A stretch of DNA of 64,000 nt from an uncultured Nitrospirales bacterium (GTDB taxonomy: Bacteria > Nitrospirota > Nitrospiria > Nitrospirales > UBA8639): the NCBI GenBank assembly GCA_958295805.1, contig OY282373.1, positions 1,521,001 through 1,585,000 of the forward strand, read 5' to 3'. The notes below the pieces were generated by a model. That model worked only from the letters and a program-made list of their open reading frames with translations. It had not been told where the DNA came from and did not search any database. Shown piece by piece: positions 17,959 through 26,750 of this stretch (positions are counted from its first letter, which is position 1; every line of letters starts with the position of its first letter). Made by a program: the position numbers and the translations under genes.

Positions 17959-18966
17959 TTACGCTTTCCCCAACGTCACGCGCAGGAGTTTTTCTTTTTG
18001 ACCCCGGAGAATTCGCACCGTGACTTGTTGGAACGGTTCCGTGTGTTCAATCAAATAGTTTTTCAGTTGGCCGGCCGACTGAATCCGGTGATGATCCACG
18101 GCAAGAAGCACGTCACCTTTTTTGAAGCCGGCGCGTCGAGCCGGGCCCGCGGCTTTCGCCACGGCAACGTGCCATTGGTCGTTGATTTTGACAGTCGTGA
18201 GTTGCAGACCGAGTTTTGAGAAGTGGAACGGCTTGCCGTCTTTCAGCGCCGTTACGATCTTGTGGACGACGGGTCCCGGTACGGCAAAGGCAAAACGGCT
18301 GCATCGCCGTTCTTCTTGTGTGGTTTCGGTTTGAATGATCGCGTGGATCACCCCGACGATCTCTCCTTCTGCGTTAAATAATCCTCCGCCCGAATTGCCG
18401 CTGCAAACGGAAAGATCGACTTGCACGAGGCGTGTCGGAACCGTTTGCAAAAACGTCTGCGGGTTGCCGATGGTGCCGTAACTGACGGCAGGTCCCCAAC
18501 CCAGGGGATAGCCCACCGTGAAGACGCGCTCTCCCGGAAGCGCCTCGGCTTGACCGAAGGTCCTTGCGGAAAGACTCCGGGGAATTGCCGGTTGAGCCAT
18601 GCGGTACACGGCCACGTCCAGAAATTGATTGACGCCGACCAACGAGGCCGTGACCTCTTCCAACTCCCCGGAGATGAGGGAGACGTGAGGGGGATCAACC
18701 GTGTTTCCTCCCTCATGTCGCTGGGTGACGTGGCGGGATGTCAGAATGTACCCATCACCAAGGTACACGCCTGATCCTTTCACGGAAAACCCGTGTTGAC
18801 CCGGGTCCGTGGATGAGGAGGGAGCCCGTTTGAGAATGCCCACGGTGCCTTGACGGGCTTGCGTCACGGCCGTGGCGAAGTCCAAGGCCTGCGCCCAATT
18901 CGTTGACGGAACGAGCAAACACGCGATGAAAGCAAAACAACGTAGGGTTGTAACGTCCGGAGACAT
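17959..18966 (-). CDS. Secreted trypsin-like serine protease with PDZ domain (HtrA-like)
   Basis: 335 aa with a signal peptide (FAFIACLLVPSTNWAQA). The triad is visible: His79 (TSRHV), Asp117 (LDVAVY) and Ser192 (CSGNSGGG). Residues about 245-335 form one PDZ domain (GLQLTTVKIND, then AGPARRAGFKKGDVLLAVDHHRI). It is expected in the periplasm as a stress protease or regulated processing enzyme. Extra cysteines near the active site (Cys188, Cys in ERRCSRF) might form a disulfide, which would fit its linkage to the VKOR-thioredoxin gene downstream. Confidence 0.9.
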   Translation of the reverse strand: MSPDVTTLRCFAFIACLLVPSTNWAQALDFATAVTQARQGTVGILKRAPSSSTDPGQHGFSVKGSGVYLGDGYILTSRHVTQRHEGGNTVDPPHVSLISGELEEVTASLVGVNQFLDVAVYRMAQPAIPRSLSARTFGQAEALPGERVFTVGYPLGWGPAVSYGTIGNPQTFLQTVPTRLVQVDLSVCSGNSGGGLFNAEGEIVGVIHAIIQTETTQEERRCSRFAFAVPGPVVHKIVTALKDGKPFHFSKLGLQLTTVKINDQWHVAVAKAAGPARRAGFKKGDVLLAVDHHRIQSAGQLKNYLIEHTEPFQQVTVRILRGQKEKLLRVTLGKA

Positions 18967-19036
18967 GAGGTGCCTCTTTTTGCCTTCTCATGCTACCCTT
19001 GCTTTTTTTCTGACTCAAGTTTCGGATTCAAGTTTC

Positions 19037-19061
19037 GGACGCCATGAGATGGCGTCCCTAC
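19037..19061 (+). repeat. Dispersed palindromic element, copy 2
   Basis: Identical over 25 bases to the element at 16778-16802, with CGCCATGAGATGGCG at its centre. It sits in the 196-bp spacer between the HtrA-like gene and the divergent CopD-like gene. Confidence 0.8.
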
Positions 19062-19162
19062 GCTACGCTCAGAATGACAGAGGGGGACGGGGAATGGATG
19101 ACCGAAGGCTCACGAGGGTTGATTCTTGAAAACTCACCGGGGTTGATTCCTGATGTCGGCTC

Positions 19163-20782
19163 ATGACGGCACTGTTTGAATTCATCAGCGGATTGCTGGA
19201 CGGCGTGGCTCTTATTGCCTTGGCGCTGTCCCTGGGAGGCGTTGCGTGTACGCTCGTGATTTTGCGTCCCATTCAAGACCGGGATTCCTGTATTCGATTG
19301 GCCGGTCATACGCTGCTGCGGGTGAGTCTGTTGAGCATCTGTGTCGTGGCCGGCGTGCGCGTGGCGCAGTTGGCGTTAAAAGGACTGGCGTTAGCCGACG
19401 GGTTTGGCGGTGCGACCTTTCACGTCTTTTTCCAAACTCAATTGTTTCAATCCGGGCTGTGGGCCGTGCTGCTGGCCTCAGGAGTTGCCGCGTCCATGGC
19501 GTGGCTCCGGCGACGGATGACGAGCATGCCCGCTTGGGGCACGGTGTTGCTGATGCTGTCCTTATTTATGGTGAATGAAGTCGAGCAGAGTCACGCGGCC
19601 GGTCGGTTGCCACGTCAAACGTCCTTAATGGTGGCGACCTTGGTCCACGTGTGTGGGGCCATGATCTGGGCCGGCGGAGTGACTCATCTGATGATCCTGT
19701 GGCGGGTTACGCGAAAAGAAGACGCGCGTCGATGGCCGCAAATGGTCAGACGTTTTTCTCCCCTGGGAATCGGGTGCGTCGGGTTGATCGTTGGGTCGGG
19801 AACGTTTCTCTCATGGCGGTACGTCGGTGGATGGTCGGAATTGATCGGGACGGGGTACGGCAATCTCGTGCTGGTCAAGGTTGCGCTGTTTATCTGTGTG
19901 CTGGTCTTGGCGATTCCCAATTTCCTTTCAGCCAGGCAATGGGCCAAAAACCAGGAACATGATCGTTTCTACCTGCACGTGCCGTCGTCTATTGAGGTCG
20001 AAACGATCCTTGCCGGGACCTTATTGTTTACCGCGGCTTCGCTGACGGGATTGCCCCCGTCGATTGACGTGGCGAAAGAAGCCGTTGATCCCCCTGAACT
20101 GTGGATCATGTATGCTCCTAAAATGCCTCATCTGAGCGGGCCGGAATTCACGCTCATTGATGCTCCTGAATTGACTGACCTCAAGACCGGCGAAATCGGG
20201 AAAAAAGAAGACGTGAGTTGGGATCGTTTTAACCATAACGTTTCCGGCGTGATCGTGCTCGCGATGGTCATCGTGGCCTGTATTGATACATTCGGAAAAT
20301 GGGGCTGGGCACGGCAGTGGCCCCTGATGTTCATTGGATTTGCCATTCTGATCTTCGTATTTGCCAATCCCGATCATTGGCCGCTCGGTCCCATCGGCTT
20401 TCTGGCCAGCGTGCGGAATATCGAGGTAGTCCAGCACTGGTTGGTGGCAGGGGTGGTCTTGAGTATGGGATGGTTCGAATGGAAAACAAGAGGGCAAGCC
20501 GTCGGGTTGACGTCCTTTGTGTTCCCGCTCTTGTGCGTGGTTGGAGGCGTGATGTTACTGACGCATTCTCATAGTGTGACGGAACTGAAACAGGAGTTTC
20601 TAATTCAGAGCACGCACGTCGCCATGGGGGTGTTTGCCGTCTTGTTGGGCTGTACGCGTTGGTTGGAACTACGTTTGCCGCCGCCGTATAACCGTGTCGC
20701 AGGAACGTTGTCATTGACGGCGATGTTGATGGTGGGGTTGGTGTTGCTTTTTTACGTCAACCCGGAGTTATTCACGGGATGA
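19163..20782 (+). CDS. CopD-like multi-pass membrane protein
   Basis: 539 aa with about 13 predicted membrane segments. The segment from about residue 150 to 290 (LVHVCGAMIWAGGVTHL; FSPLGIGCVGLIVGSGTFLSW; YGNLVLVKVALFICVLVLAIPNF) matches the copper resistance D (CopD) domain, including His/Trp positions in the first helices. A hydrophilic loop (about 310-360) precedes three further helices and a C-terminal set. Family knowledge links CopD domains to copper uptake or handling, but no CopC or copper chaperone is adjacent, so the transported metal is inference. The start has no clear Shine-Dalgarno. Confidence 0.8.
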   Translation: MTALFEFISGLLDGVALIALALSLGGVACTLVILRPIQDRDSCIRLAGHTLLRVSLLSICVVAGVRVAQLALKGLALADGFGGATFHVFFQTQLFQSGLWAVLLASGVAASMAWLRRRMTSMPAWGTVLLMLSLFMVNEVEQSHAAGRLPRQTSLMVATLVHVCGAMIWAGGVTHLMILWRVTRKEDARRWPQMVRRFSPLGIGCVGLIVGSGTFLSWRYVGGWSELIGTGYGNLVLVKVALFICVLVLAIPNFLSARQWAKNQEHDRFYLHVPSSIEVETILAGTLLFTAASLTGLPPSIDVAKEAVDPPELWIMYAPKMPHLSGPEFTLIDAPELTDLKTGEIGKKEDVSWDRFNHNVSGVIVLAMVIVACIDTFGKWGWARQWPLMFIGFAILIFVFANPDHWPLGPIGFLASVRNIEVVQHWLVAGVVLSMGWFEWKTRGQAVGLTSFVFPLLCVVGGVMLLTHSHSVTELKQEFLIQSTHVAMGVFAVLLGCTRWLELRLPPPYNRVAGTLSLTAMLMVGLVLLFYVNPELFTG

Positions 20783-21209
20783 GACCTTTGCAAACCCGTC
20801 ATGCCCGTGCCTTTCCCCTGGATTCCCGCTAAAAACTGCGGGAATGGCAGGGTGGAGCGGGCGGGAATGGCAGGGGGGGGGTAAGACGGCGGGAATGACG
20901 TTGAGTGCGTGGGGGAAAGGAAGAAACAAGGGGTCTTCTTCCTCCCTCTCCCCTGGCGGGAGAGGGCTGGGGTGAGGGGGAAAGACCCTCGTCAGCATGA
21001 CCAGGGGGCTGTGCCCTTCCCCTGGATTCCCGCTAAAAACTGCGGGAATGACAGGGTGGGGCGGGCGGGAATGACAGGGGGCAGCCGGCGGGAATGACTT
21101 ACGAGATTCTTTGCTTCCAGAATGACAGACTCGCTTCCTTGTGTCATGCCCGTGTCTCCCCCCTGTCATTCCCGTGCTAACGGGAATGTGAATCCACAAT
21201 CCAGATTCA
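20783..21209. repeat. Repeat-rich spacer with 68-bp direct repeats and ATTCCCGC hairpins
   Basis: No gene supported. Two copies of a roughly 68-bp unit (about 20809-20876 and 21012-21079) each contain ATTCCCGC-8 bases-GCGGGAAT, a perfect 8-bp hairpin, followed by GGGCGGGAATG. Between them lies CTCTCCC-9 bases-GGGAGAGGG-like DNA (20945-20967), another hairpin. Further single GGCGGGAATGAC words follow to 21099. Related units recur near 57.6 and 58.6-59.0 kb. Confidence 0.8.
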
Positions 21210-21788
21210 TCACTGAATCAGGCTACGCAGTTCACAAAAGAGAGCCAACATCTCTTGATACGAGTAATGGGCATTTCTTCCACTGGGATTCGGCAGGACA
21301 AAAATTTTCGACGATCCGATCATTTTGTCCTGGAGACCGACTTGACGAACGCTGGAGTTTCCACGTTGACGAGTTGTTTGAGACGATTCACCGGAGAACA
21401 ACTGATCCCAGACGGTCATGCCCAACAAGGCAACGATCCTGGGTTTGTACCGATTGATTCTTGCCAATAGGGTCGTTCGTCCTTGGTCATACTCACCAGC
21501 GGTGAGGTCTTTCACGCCGGCCGTCGGTCGCTCCACGATGTTCGTCAATCCATATCGCCATTCCAGAAGACGCCAATCATCAGTGCAGGTAACGGGTATC
21601 GGAACCAGACGAGCCTCATTCAGCAACTTCCAGAATCTATTGGAATAGCCCGCAAAATGATGGCCGACTTCGGCGGAACGCAACCCGGGATTGATTCCCA
21701 CGAACAAGATCAGCAGGTCATGAGCAAGATAATCCGGCAGAGTCACACGTGAAGAAGGCTTACGGGATCTGGAACGAGGAAGCGTCAT
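21210..21788 (-). CDS. Mug-type (G:T/U mismatch) uracil-DNA glycosylase
   Basis: About 192 aa from the ATG at 21788; a GTG at 21821 would add 11 residues. Motif 1 is LFVGINPGLRSAEVGHHFAG, followed by SNRFWKLL, and motif 2 is VLPNPSGRNAHYS, both diagnostic of the Mug/TDG subfamily of uracil-DNA glycosylases. GLTNIVERPTAG lies between them as usual. It would remove uracil, or thymine/ethenocytosine opposite guanine, and start base-excision repair in the cytoplasm. It is a single gene with no repair partner nearby. Confidence 0.9.
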   Translation of the reverse strand: MTLPRSRSRKPSSRVTLPDYLAHDLLILFVGINPGLRSAEVGHHFAGYSNRFWKLLNEARLVPIPVTCTDDWRLLEWRYGLTNIVERPTAGVKDLTAGEYDQGRTTLLARINRYKPRIVALLGMTVWDQLFSGESSQTTRQRGNSSVRQVGLQDKMIGSSKIFVLPNPSGRNAHYSYQEMLALFCELRSLIQ

Positions 21789-21958
21789 CGTCGTTCGTGG
21801 AAGAGGAAAATAGGCAACCACACACGCGAAGGGTATAATGACTGGATGTTATCGTAGAAACAAATGAAAATCGTTGAAGGCCGGAGCATGAGAGCCCCAT
21901 GGCCACGTTGATGAGATGAGTTCCAGGCAGAATTCCTAAACGGAAAGGAGAAACCGCA

Positions 21959-22591
21959 ATGAAACTCAGCAAAATTTTTCTCTTGCTCGTGCTGGGTGGA
22001 TGGGGCCTGTTGAGTCTGAGCAGCCCTTCAATGAGTGACGTGCCCAAAGGAAACTCGGCAAAGGCCACGTTTGCCGGAGGGTGCTTCTGGTGCATGGAAG
22101 GGCCGTTTGATGAACTTGACGGCGTGCTGTCCACGACCTCGGGCTATACGGGAGGGCACATGGCGAATCCGACCTATGAACAGGTCTCCGCAGGGGTAAC
22201 GGGACATGCTGAAGCGGTCGAGGTCGCGTATGACCCGCAACGAATCAGTTATCAGGAATTACTCACCGTCTATTGGCGGAACGTTGATCCCACGACTCCC
22301 AACGCGCAGTTTTGCGATCATGGGGATCAATACCGGCCGGCGATCTTTTATCACAACGAAGAACAACGTCGATTGGCAGAAGCCTCGAAGCAGGAAATCG
22401 ACCGGACCAAAACCTTCAGCGCCTCAATTGTGACGGAAATTACCCAAGCCACGGAATTTTATCCGGCAGAGGAGTACCATCAGGATTTCTATCGCAAAAA
22501 CCCGATTCGCTACAAATTCTACCGTTTGACCTGCGGACGGGATGCTCGTTTAACCGAATTATGGGGAAGCGACAGGGAACGGCACGGGTAG
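21959..22591 (+). CDS. msrA: Periplasmic peptide methionine sulfoxide reductase A
   Basis: 210 aa with a signal peptide (KIFLLLVLGGWGLLSLSSPSMS), so an exported form. The catalytic motif GCFWC has its reactive Cys at about residue 42, and GYTGGHMANPTYEQVSAGVTGHAEAV, DQYRPAIFYHNEEQ and EYHQDFYRKNP are all standard MsrA segments. An AAAGGAG Shine-Dalgarno lies 9 bases before the ATG. It repairs methionine-S-sulfoxide in envelope proteins; the periplasmic reductant could be the VKOR/thioredoxin pathway or another thioredoxin-like protein. Stand-alone gene, without fused MsrB. Confidence 0.94.
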   Translation: MKLSKIFLLLVLGGWGLLSLSSPSMSDVPKGNSAKATFAGGCFWCMEGPFDELDGVLSTTSGYTGGHMANPTYEQVSAGVTGHAEAVEVAYDPQRISYQELLTVYWRNVDPTTPNAQFCDHGDQYRPAIFYHNEEQRRLAEASKQEIDRTKTFSASIVTEITQATEFYPAEEYHQDFYRKNPIRYKFYRLTCGRDARLTELWGSDRERHG

Positions 22592-22749
22592 AGCGGGATA
22601 GCAACGGTCAATTGCTTATTCAAGGTGAGACCTTTCGAAGGAATGAACTTCCTTCGTGTCCGCTGACTTCGTTGTGTAAAGTTCAGTTTGTCAAATTTTT
22701 GAATTGAGTTATCCTTGACGTAACGCATAACGTTCACATAGGGTCAGCG

Positions 22750-23034
22750 ATGATCATCAGTTATCGCGATAAGAGAACCAGAGATTTTGTGAATGGAAAA
22801 CGTGTCAGGATATTCTCTCGAATCGAACGTGCTGCCCGGCTGAAGGTTGATCGACTGGAGGCGGCCACCTCACTCAAGGATCTTGCCGCGTTGCCTGGCA
22901 ACCGTTTTGAAGTTTTGAAAGGTGATCGTAAGGATCAGTACAGCATTCGCATCAACGACCAATGGCGAATTTGTTTTGAATGGCCGCAGGGGCATCCAGG
23001 ACCTGCGCGTGTAGAAATTGTAGACTATCATTAG
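22750..23034 (+). CDS. higB: HigB/RelE-family toxin
   Basis: 94 aa. The pattern IISYRDKRTRDFVNG, then AARLKVDRLEAATSLKDLAALPGNRFEVLKGDR and YSIRINDQWRICFEW, is typical of the HigB (plasmid maintenance killer) branch of RelE-like mRNA interferases, with the C-terminal basic/aromatic residues retained. The antitoxin gene follows after 12 bp, in the toxin-first order normal for higBA. A GGTCAGCG leader gives a weak ribosome site. The pair would be autoregulated by the HigA protein binding upstream. Confidence 0.92.
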   Translation: MIISYRDKRTRDFVNGKRVRIFSRIERAARLKVDRLEAATSLKDLAALPGNRFEVLKGDRKDQYSIRINDQWRICFEWPQGHPGPARVEIVDYH

Positions 23035-23046
23035 AGGGAGACTGTT

Positions 23047-23349
23047 ATGGCCGTCCGCGCAATTCACCCGGGAGACCATCTTGCCGAAGAGTTGAAAGAA
23101 CTCAGCATGAGTGCCGCTGCACTTGCACGACAGATCAACGTGCCTACTAACCGTATCACCGAAATTCTCAATGGGCGACGTGCAGTCACCGGTGATACGG
23201 CCCTTCGCTTGGCTCATTTCTTCGGTACCAGTCCAGAGTTTTGGCTGAATCTCCAGAAATTCTATGAGTTGCGGCTTGCAGAGAAGAAAGCAGGTAAAGG
23301 CATTAGAACTCTGCCAACGCTCAAGAGTCCCGAGGTCGTGCGCACCTGA
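23047..23349 (+). CDS. higA: HigA-family antitoxin (XRE-type)
   Basis: 100 aa. IHPGDHLAEELKELSMSAAALARQINVPTNRITEILNGRRAVTGDTALRLAHFFGTSPEFWLNLQ is a complete HigA helix-turn-helix domain; only short pieces are quoted elsewhere. A strong AGAGGGAGA ribosome site precedes the ATG at 23047. It neutralises HigB and represses the operon. The last 20 residues (AGKGIRTLPTLKSPEVVRT) are a short tail slightly longer than in many relatives. Confidence 0.93.
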   Translation: MAVRAIHPGDHLAEELKELSMSAAALARQINVPTNRITEILNGRRAVTGDTALRLAHFFGTSPEFWLNLQKFYELRLAEKKAGKGIRTLPTLKSPEVVRT

Positions 23350-23512
23350 AGAGGAGATACTTGGAACGGGTGGTTCACATTGCTGATGGAAGGTCGATAG
23401 AGAAGTCCATCTCGTTGGCGTTGAGGTATTCTCGATTGAGAATTTCACTCATTGGAACGCTCCACACGGGATTGATGAAGATGAGAATGGAACCGTACAG
23501 ATGGAGATTTGA

Positions 23513-23695
23513 GTGGACGTGAAAGAGGCCGTGCGAACGGCGAGAGCATACGTCACCGAAATGTTTGCCGATGAAGCTATCAGGTACGTAGGTCTTGAAG
23601 AGGCTACATTTGACGACGCTGCCGGTGCATGGAACGTGACCAGTGGCTTTTTTCGGCCATGGAATCAAATCGGCGGCCGGCACACCGATCGATAA
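23513..23695 (+). CDS. Short hypothetical protein, probably C-terminally truncated
   Basis: 60 aa starting with GTG at 23513 after GGAGATTTGA. DVKEAVRTARAYVTEMFADE, then RYVGLEEATFDDAAGAWNVTSGFFRPW, has the look of a small conserved alpha/beta protein whose relatives, as far as I recall, run to about 100 residues. Here the frame changes character after RPW and ends at once (NQIGGRHTDR). That suggests a truncation or frameshift close to 23670. Function unknown. It lies between HigBA and a DUF433 gene on the other strand, in a toxin-antitoxin-rich stretch. Confidence 0.5.
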   Translation: MDVKEAVRTARAYVTEMFADEAIRYVGLEEATFDDAAGAWNVTSGFFRPWNQIGGRHTDR

Positions 23696-23701
23696 GAAAT
23701 T

Positions 23702-23950
23702 TCACGATTCCGTCACGGATACGGCGGACAGTGTATCTTTAGCGATAACCGCGTGAGCGTAAGCGGTACACGCGCGAATGTCGTCCGGTTCCAGCTCAGG
23801 GTAATCCGCCAAAATGCCCTCAGGAGTCACTCCCTGTGTCAACAGGCTCAGGACGAGTTCCACTGAAATTCGCATATCGCGAACAATGGGTTTGCCTCCG
23901 AAGATGTCGGGGCGCGCGGTGATGCGTGACAACAGTTCGGAATGCGTCAT
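23702..23950 (-). CDS. DUF433 protein (antitoxin-like)
   Basis: 82 aa from the ATG at 23950, which follows GAGAGGAAA at good spacing; the open frame continues upstream but without family similarity. ITARPDIFGGKPIVRDMRISVELVLSLL, then GVTPEGILADYPELEPDDIRACTAYA, is a textbook DUF433 helix-turn-helix-like domain (quoted in parts). Such genes often sit beside a DUF5615/PIN_5-type toxin. None is present here within 400 bp on either side, so it appears to be an orphan. Confidence 0.85.
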   Translation of the reverse strand: MTHSELLSRITARPDIFGGKPIVRDMRISVELVLSLLTQGVTPEGILADYPELEPDDIRACTAYAHAVIAKDTLSAVSVTES

Positions 23951-24301
23951 GCGTTTCCTCTCCGATGAGTAGTTCGTGTGTGGTTTTTCACAAAGACCGT
24001 AGAAGTTTCTCAGTGTTATCGGATGCCTGTTCATTCGGGTGCTGCCGGTAGCACGTTGTTCAGCAGGCGTTTTTCTTCGCTGGGTGAAGAGTACAGAGTT
24101 GGACGGGGTATGTACAAGGCGGAGGAAGAACAGAGGAGGAAGGGTGCGGGACAACGGGAGAAGAAACAGGAGGTTGGGGGAAGAAGGTTCAACCTGTCTG
24201 ATGACGTCAAAGATGAGCCGTCAGGTCAGCCTCTTGCCGATTTCATGGAGGTGGGGTAAGGTGAAACGTCCTCCTTCCGCTGAAGTGCCGTGCCGACTCC
24301 C
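23951..24301. other. 350-bp region without a supported gene
   Basis: Purine-rich, low-complexity plus-strand sequence (many GAAGAAC/GAGGAAGG words around 24110-24190). Short open frames cross it on both strands, but none has a ribosome site or recognisable family. It probably contains the DUF433 promoter on the minus strand. Confidence 0.4.
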
Positions 24302-24694
24302 ATGCGTCTCTCCGGTCGACAAATAGGATTGCTCAAAGAGTACATGCACGATCTGGTTGAACAGGCGAGACAGGAAGAAGCCACGACGAAGGCCTTCGGG
24401 TATCGTTCGCAGCCGTATCGAGTCGATCAAGCCATTTCAGATTTGCTCGCGATTCTGGATGATCGCATCGAATCAGAAGGGGTCCAAGTTGGATTGCCCG
24501 AAGGTTTTCTTCATCAGATGTGGACCCTTTGTAATGACGCCGGGTCCCACGTTCAGGAAACAGTCTGGCTCAGACGCCACCTGGATGAGGAACCCGCCAC
24601 CAAAGTCCGAGTACGCGAACTCACGTATCGCGCGTTGATTCAATACTTGGAAAGCCTTCCTGAAAATCCTTCCGCGCCGTTGTCGCCCGGATAG
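24302..24694 (+). CDS. Hypothetical helical protein
   Basis: About 130 aa from the ATG at 24302; a GTG at 24290 adds four residues. The sequence (LSGRQIGLLKEYMHDLVEQARQ; VDQAISDLLAILDDRIESEGVQ; FLHQMWTLCNDAGSHVQETVWLRRHL) is amphipathic and almost entirely helical, with one Cys. No family recognised. Codon usage resembles the neighbours and there is no in-frame break. It stands alone, 162 bp before the MutS-like gene, and may share its transcript. Confidence 0.55.
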   Translation: MRLSGRQIGLLKEYMHDLVEQARQEEATTKAFGYRSQPYRVDQAISDLLAILDDRIESEGVQVGLPEGFLHQMWTLCNDAGSHVQETVWLRRHLDEEPATKVRVRELTYRALIQYLESLPENPSAPLSPG

Positions 24695-24856
24695 GCGCCG
24701 ACGTGCATCATTTCCCATGCGTTCGTCTGCCTTCACGCACCGTCCCGTCCTGCGTGACGTGAAGGACGTTTTGTTTGCGTGGATCATGGACGGACGTCAA
24801 TGATGAATGCACGTCAAACGCGTTGACGAGTGAGCCGGTAGAACGTATCGTCCGCG

Positions 24857-26734
24857 ATGGTCAGTGTGATGGATGAACAACGTCGACAACTCAACCGGAG
24901 GATTATTCGGAGCCTTGAACGTGGCCTCCGTCTTCTCACCAAGGGTCAACGCGCCAGTTTGACGCTCAGTCGTACCCGCATGGGGCTTGTGCTCGGCTGC
25001 GTCACAGTCTGCGCGGTGCTGTACAACAAGGAATGGTTCGTCACGGGCAATTGGGTGCTTGCGGGATGTCTTGCCGGTTTTCTCGTCCTGGTACACGTTC
25101 ATAACCGATTAAAGGACCGATTGCACCGTCTTCGAGTCTGGTTGCACATTCAGACGAGAAATCTGTCTTGCCTGAATTTGGAGTGGATGGTTATCCCGGA
25201 AACGGAAATCACCCTGGCATCCGAGCATCCCTATGGAGCCGATCTTGACGTTGTCGGACCACGGTCTCTTCTTCGCTTGCTTGACGTCACCGTCTCACAA
25301 GAAGGTCGGAACAGGTTGATCGACTGGATGGTGAATCAAAATACGACCCCCCTGTCTTATGATGAATGGCAACGCCGTCAGACGCTCGTGCAGACGCTCA
25401 CCCCATTGCAGGGGTTGAGAACTCGGCTGCAACTTGCAGCAGCGTGCGTCAGTCAGAAACCGATCAACGGTGATCGCGTGACCTCGTTGTTGCAGGAATC
25501 GCTACCGGTTTCACGCGTCGTGCCCTTGTTGGTGACGACCGGCGGCTTGGCTGCTCTCAATCTCTTCCTGTTTCTTTTCTGGGCCGTTGGAGGCGGACCG
25601 GCCTATTGGATCATTTCGTTCTTGGTCTACGCGTTGGTGACGTTGCTTGCCGGAGGGCGATTGAGTCACGTGTTCGAGCGAACGCTCGACTTACACGTGG
25701 AGTTGAAGAAACTTGGGGTCGTCATCGGAATCCTGGAAACGCGGTCGTTTTCACGTCTGCCCGCGATTCAGACGCTTACTGAACCGTTGAGGAAGGGGAA
25801 GGGGCAACCGTCCGTTGCGATCGCGCAGCTTGCCAGAGTCTGTAGCGGCCTCAGTGTCAAAGGTCATCCGATTATCCACGTTGCGCTCAATTTCGTGGTG
25901 CCTTGGGATCTCGCCTGGACCTGGTCGTTACAACGCGTGCGCAGCCGACTTCGGCCCCTGTTGCCGGATTGGATGGACCGATTGGCGACCATCGACGCAG
26001 CCGCGTCACTTGCCACGTTTGCCTTCCTCAATCCCTCGTACACCTGGCCGACTCGAACGTCGGATGAGAATGCTTCTGAGGTCGGCCTTGTCGGAACGTC
26101 CATCGGGCACCCCTTGCTGGCTCACGCAGAACGGGTCGGGAACGACGTCACACTCAAGGGTCTGGGCCGAATTCTGCTCGTCACCGGCTCGAACATGTCC
26201 GGGAAAAGTACGTTGTTACGAACCATCGGGATCAACGTCTGTCTGGCGCAGGCGGGAGGACCGGTTTGTGCTGAACGTTGGGAATGGTCGTGGATGCGGA
26301 TGTATTCTTGTTTGAGGGTAGGGGATGCCCTTGGAGAAGGCTTGTCCTATTTTTATGCCGAAGTCAAACGGTTGAAAAGCCTGCTGGTGGCCATGGAAGA
26401 TCACGGGCAACCGCCGGTGCTTTTTTTAATCGATGAAATTTTTAAGGGCACGAATAATCGAGAACGGCTGTTGGGAAGTGAGGCCTTTATTCGTGCGTTG
26501 ACGGCCGGCCGAGGACTGGGGCTCGTCACCACGCATGACTTGCAGTTGACCGGACTGGAAAGAGACGCGCATGGAATTACCAACGTCCATTTTCAAGAAA
26601 CCGTCGGTGAGAAAGAATTGACGTTTGATTATCGGCTTCGTCCTGGTCCATGCCCGACGACCAATGCGCTCCGCATTATGGCCATGGAAGGGTTGCCCGT
26701 TCCCAAGGGAACTGACGGACGGGACTCTTGTTGA
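24857..26734 (+). CDS. Membrane-anchored MutS-like ATPase
   Basis: 625 aa; an ATG at 24869 is an alternative start. Two membrane regions, about 40-75 (VLGCVTVCAVLYN, ending in LAGCLAGFLVLVHV) and about 225-275, flank a lever-like helical segment. The C-terminal third is a MutS ATPase domain: Walker A TGSNMSGKSTLLR near residue 443, a Q-loop region, signature-type GLSYFYAEVKRL, and Walker B VLFLIDEIFKGTNNRER followed by GLVTTHD. It lacks the mismatch-recognition domain. Related membrane-bound MutS-family proteins exist in several phyla, with unknown roles. Dimerising ATPase is secure; a DNA-repair function is not. Confidence 0.82.
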   Translation: MVSVMDEQRRQLNRRIIRSLERGLRLLTKGQRASLTLSRTRMGLVLGCVTVCAVLYNKEWFVTGNWVLAGCLAGFLVLVHVHNRLKDRLHRLRVWLHIQTRNLSCLNLEWMVIPETEITLASEHPYGADLDVVGPRSLLRLLDVTVSQEGRNRLIDWMVNQNTTPLSYDEWQRRQTLVQTLTPLQGLRTRLQLAAACVSQKPINGDRVTSLLQESLPVSRVVPLLVTTGGLAALNLFLFLFWAVGGGPAYWIISFLVYALVTLLAGGRLSHVFERTLDLHVELKKLGVVIGILETRSFSRLPAIQTLTEPLRKGKGQPSVAIAQLARVCSGLSVKGHPIIHVALNFVVPWDLAWTWSLQRVRSRLRPLLPDWMDRLATIDAAASLATFAFLNPSYTWPTRTSDENASEVGLVGTSIGHPLLAHAERVGNDVTLKGLGRILLVTGSNMSGKSTLLRTIGINVCLAQAGGPVCAERWEWSWMRMYSCLRVGDALGEGLSYFYAEVKRLKSLLVAMEDHGQPPVLFLIDEIFKGTNNRERLLGSEAFIRALTAGRGLGLVTTHDLQLTGLERDAHGITNVHFQETVGEKELTFDYRLRPGPCPTTNALRIMAMEGLPVPKGTDGRDSC

Positions 26735-26750
26735 CGTTCGGGGTGGTCAA

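Noticed and set aside
20930-20990. Possible rho-independent terminator at CTCTCCC...GGGAGAGGG
   Set aside because: A hairpin is present but the following bases are G-rich, not T-rich, on either reading; classed with the dispersed repeats.
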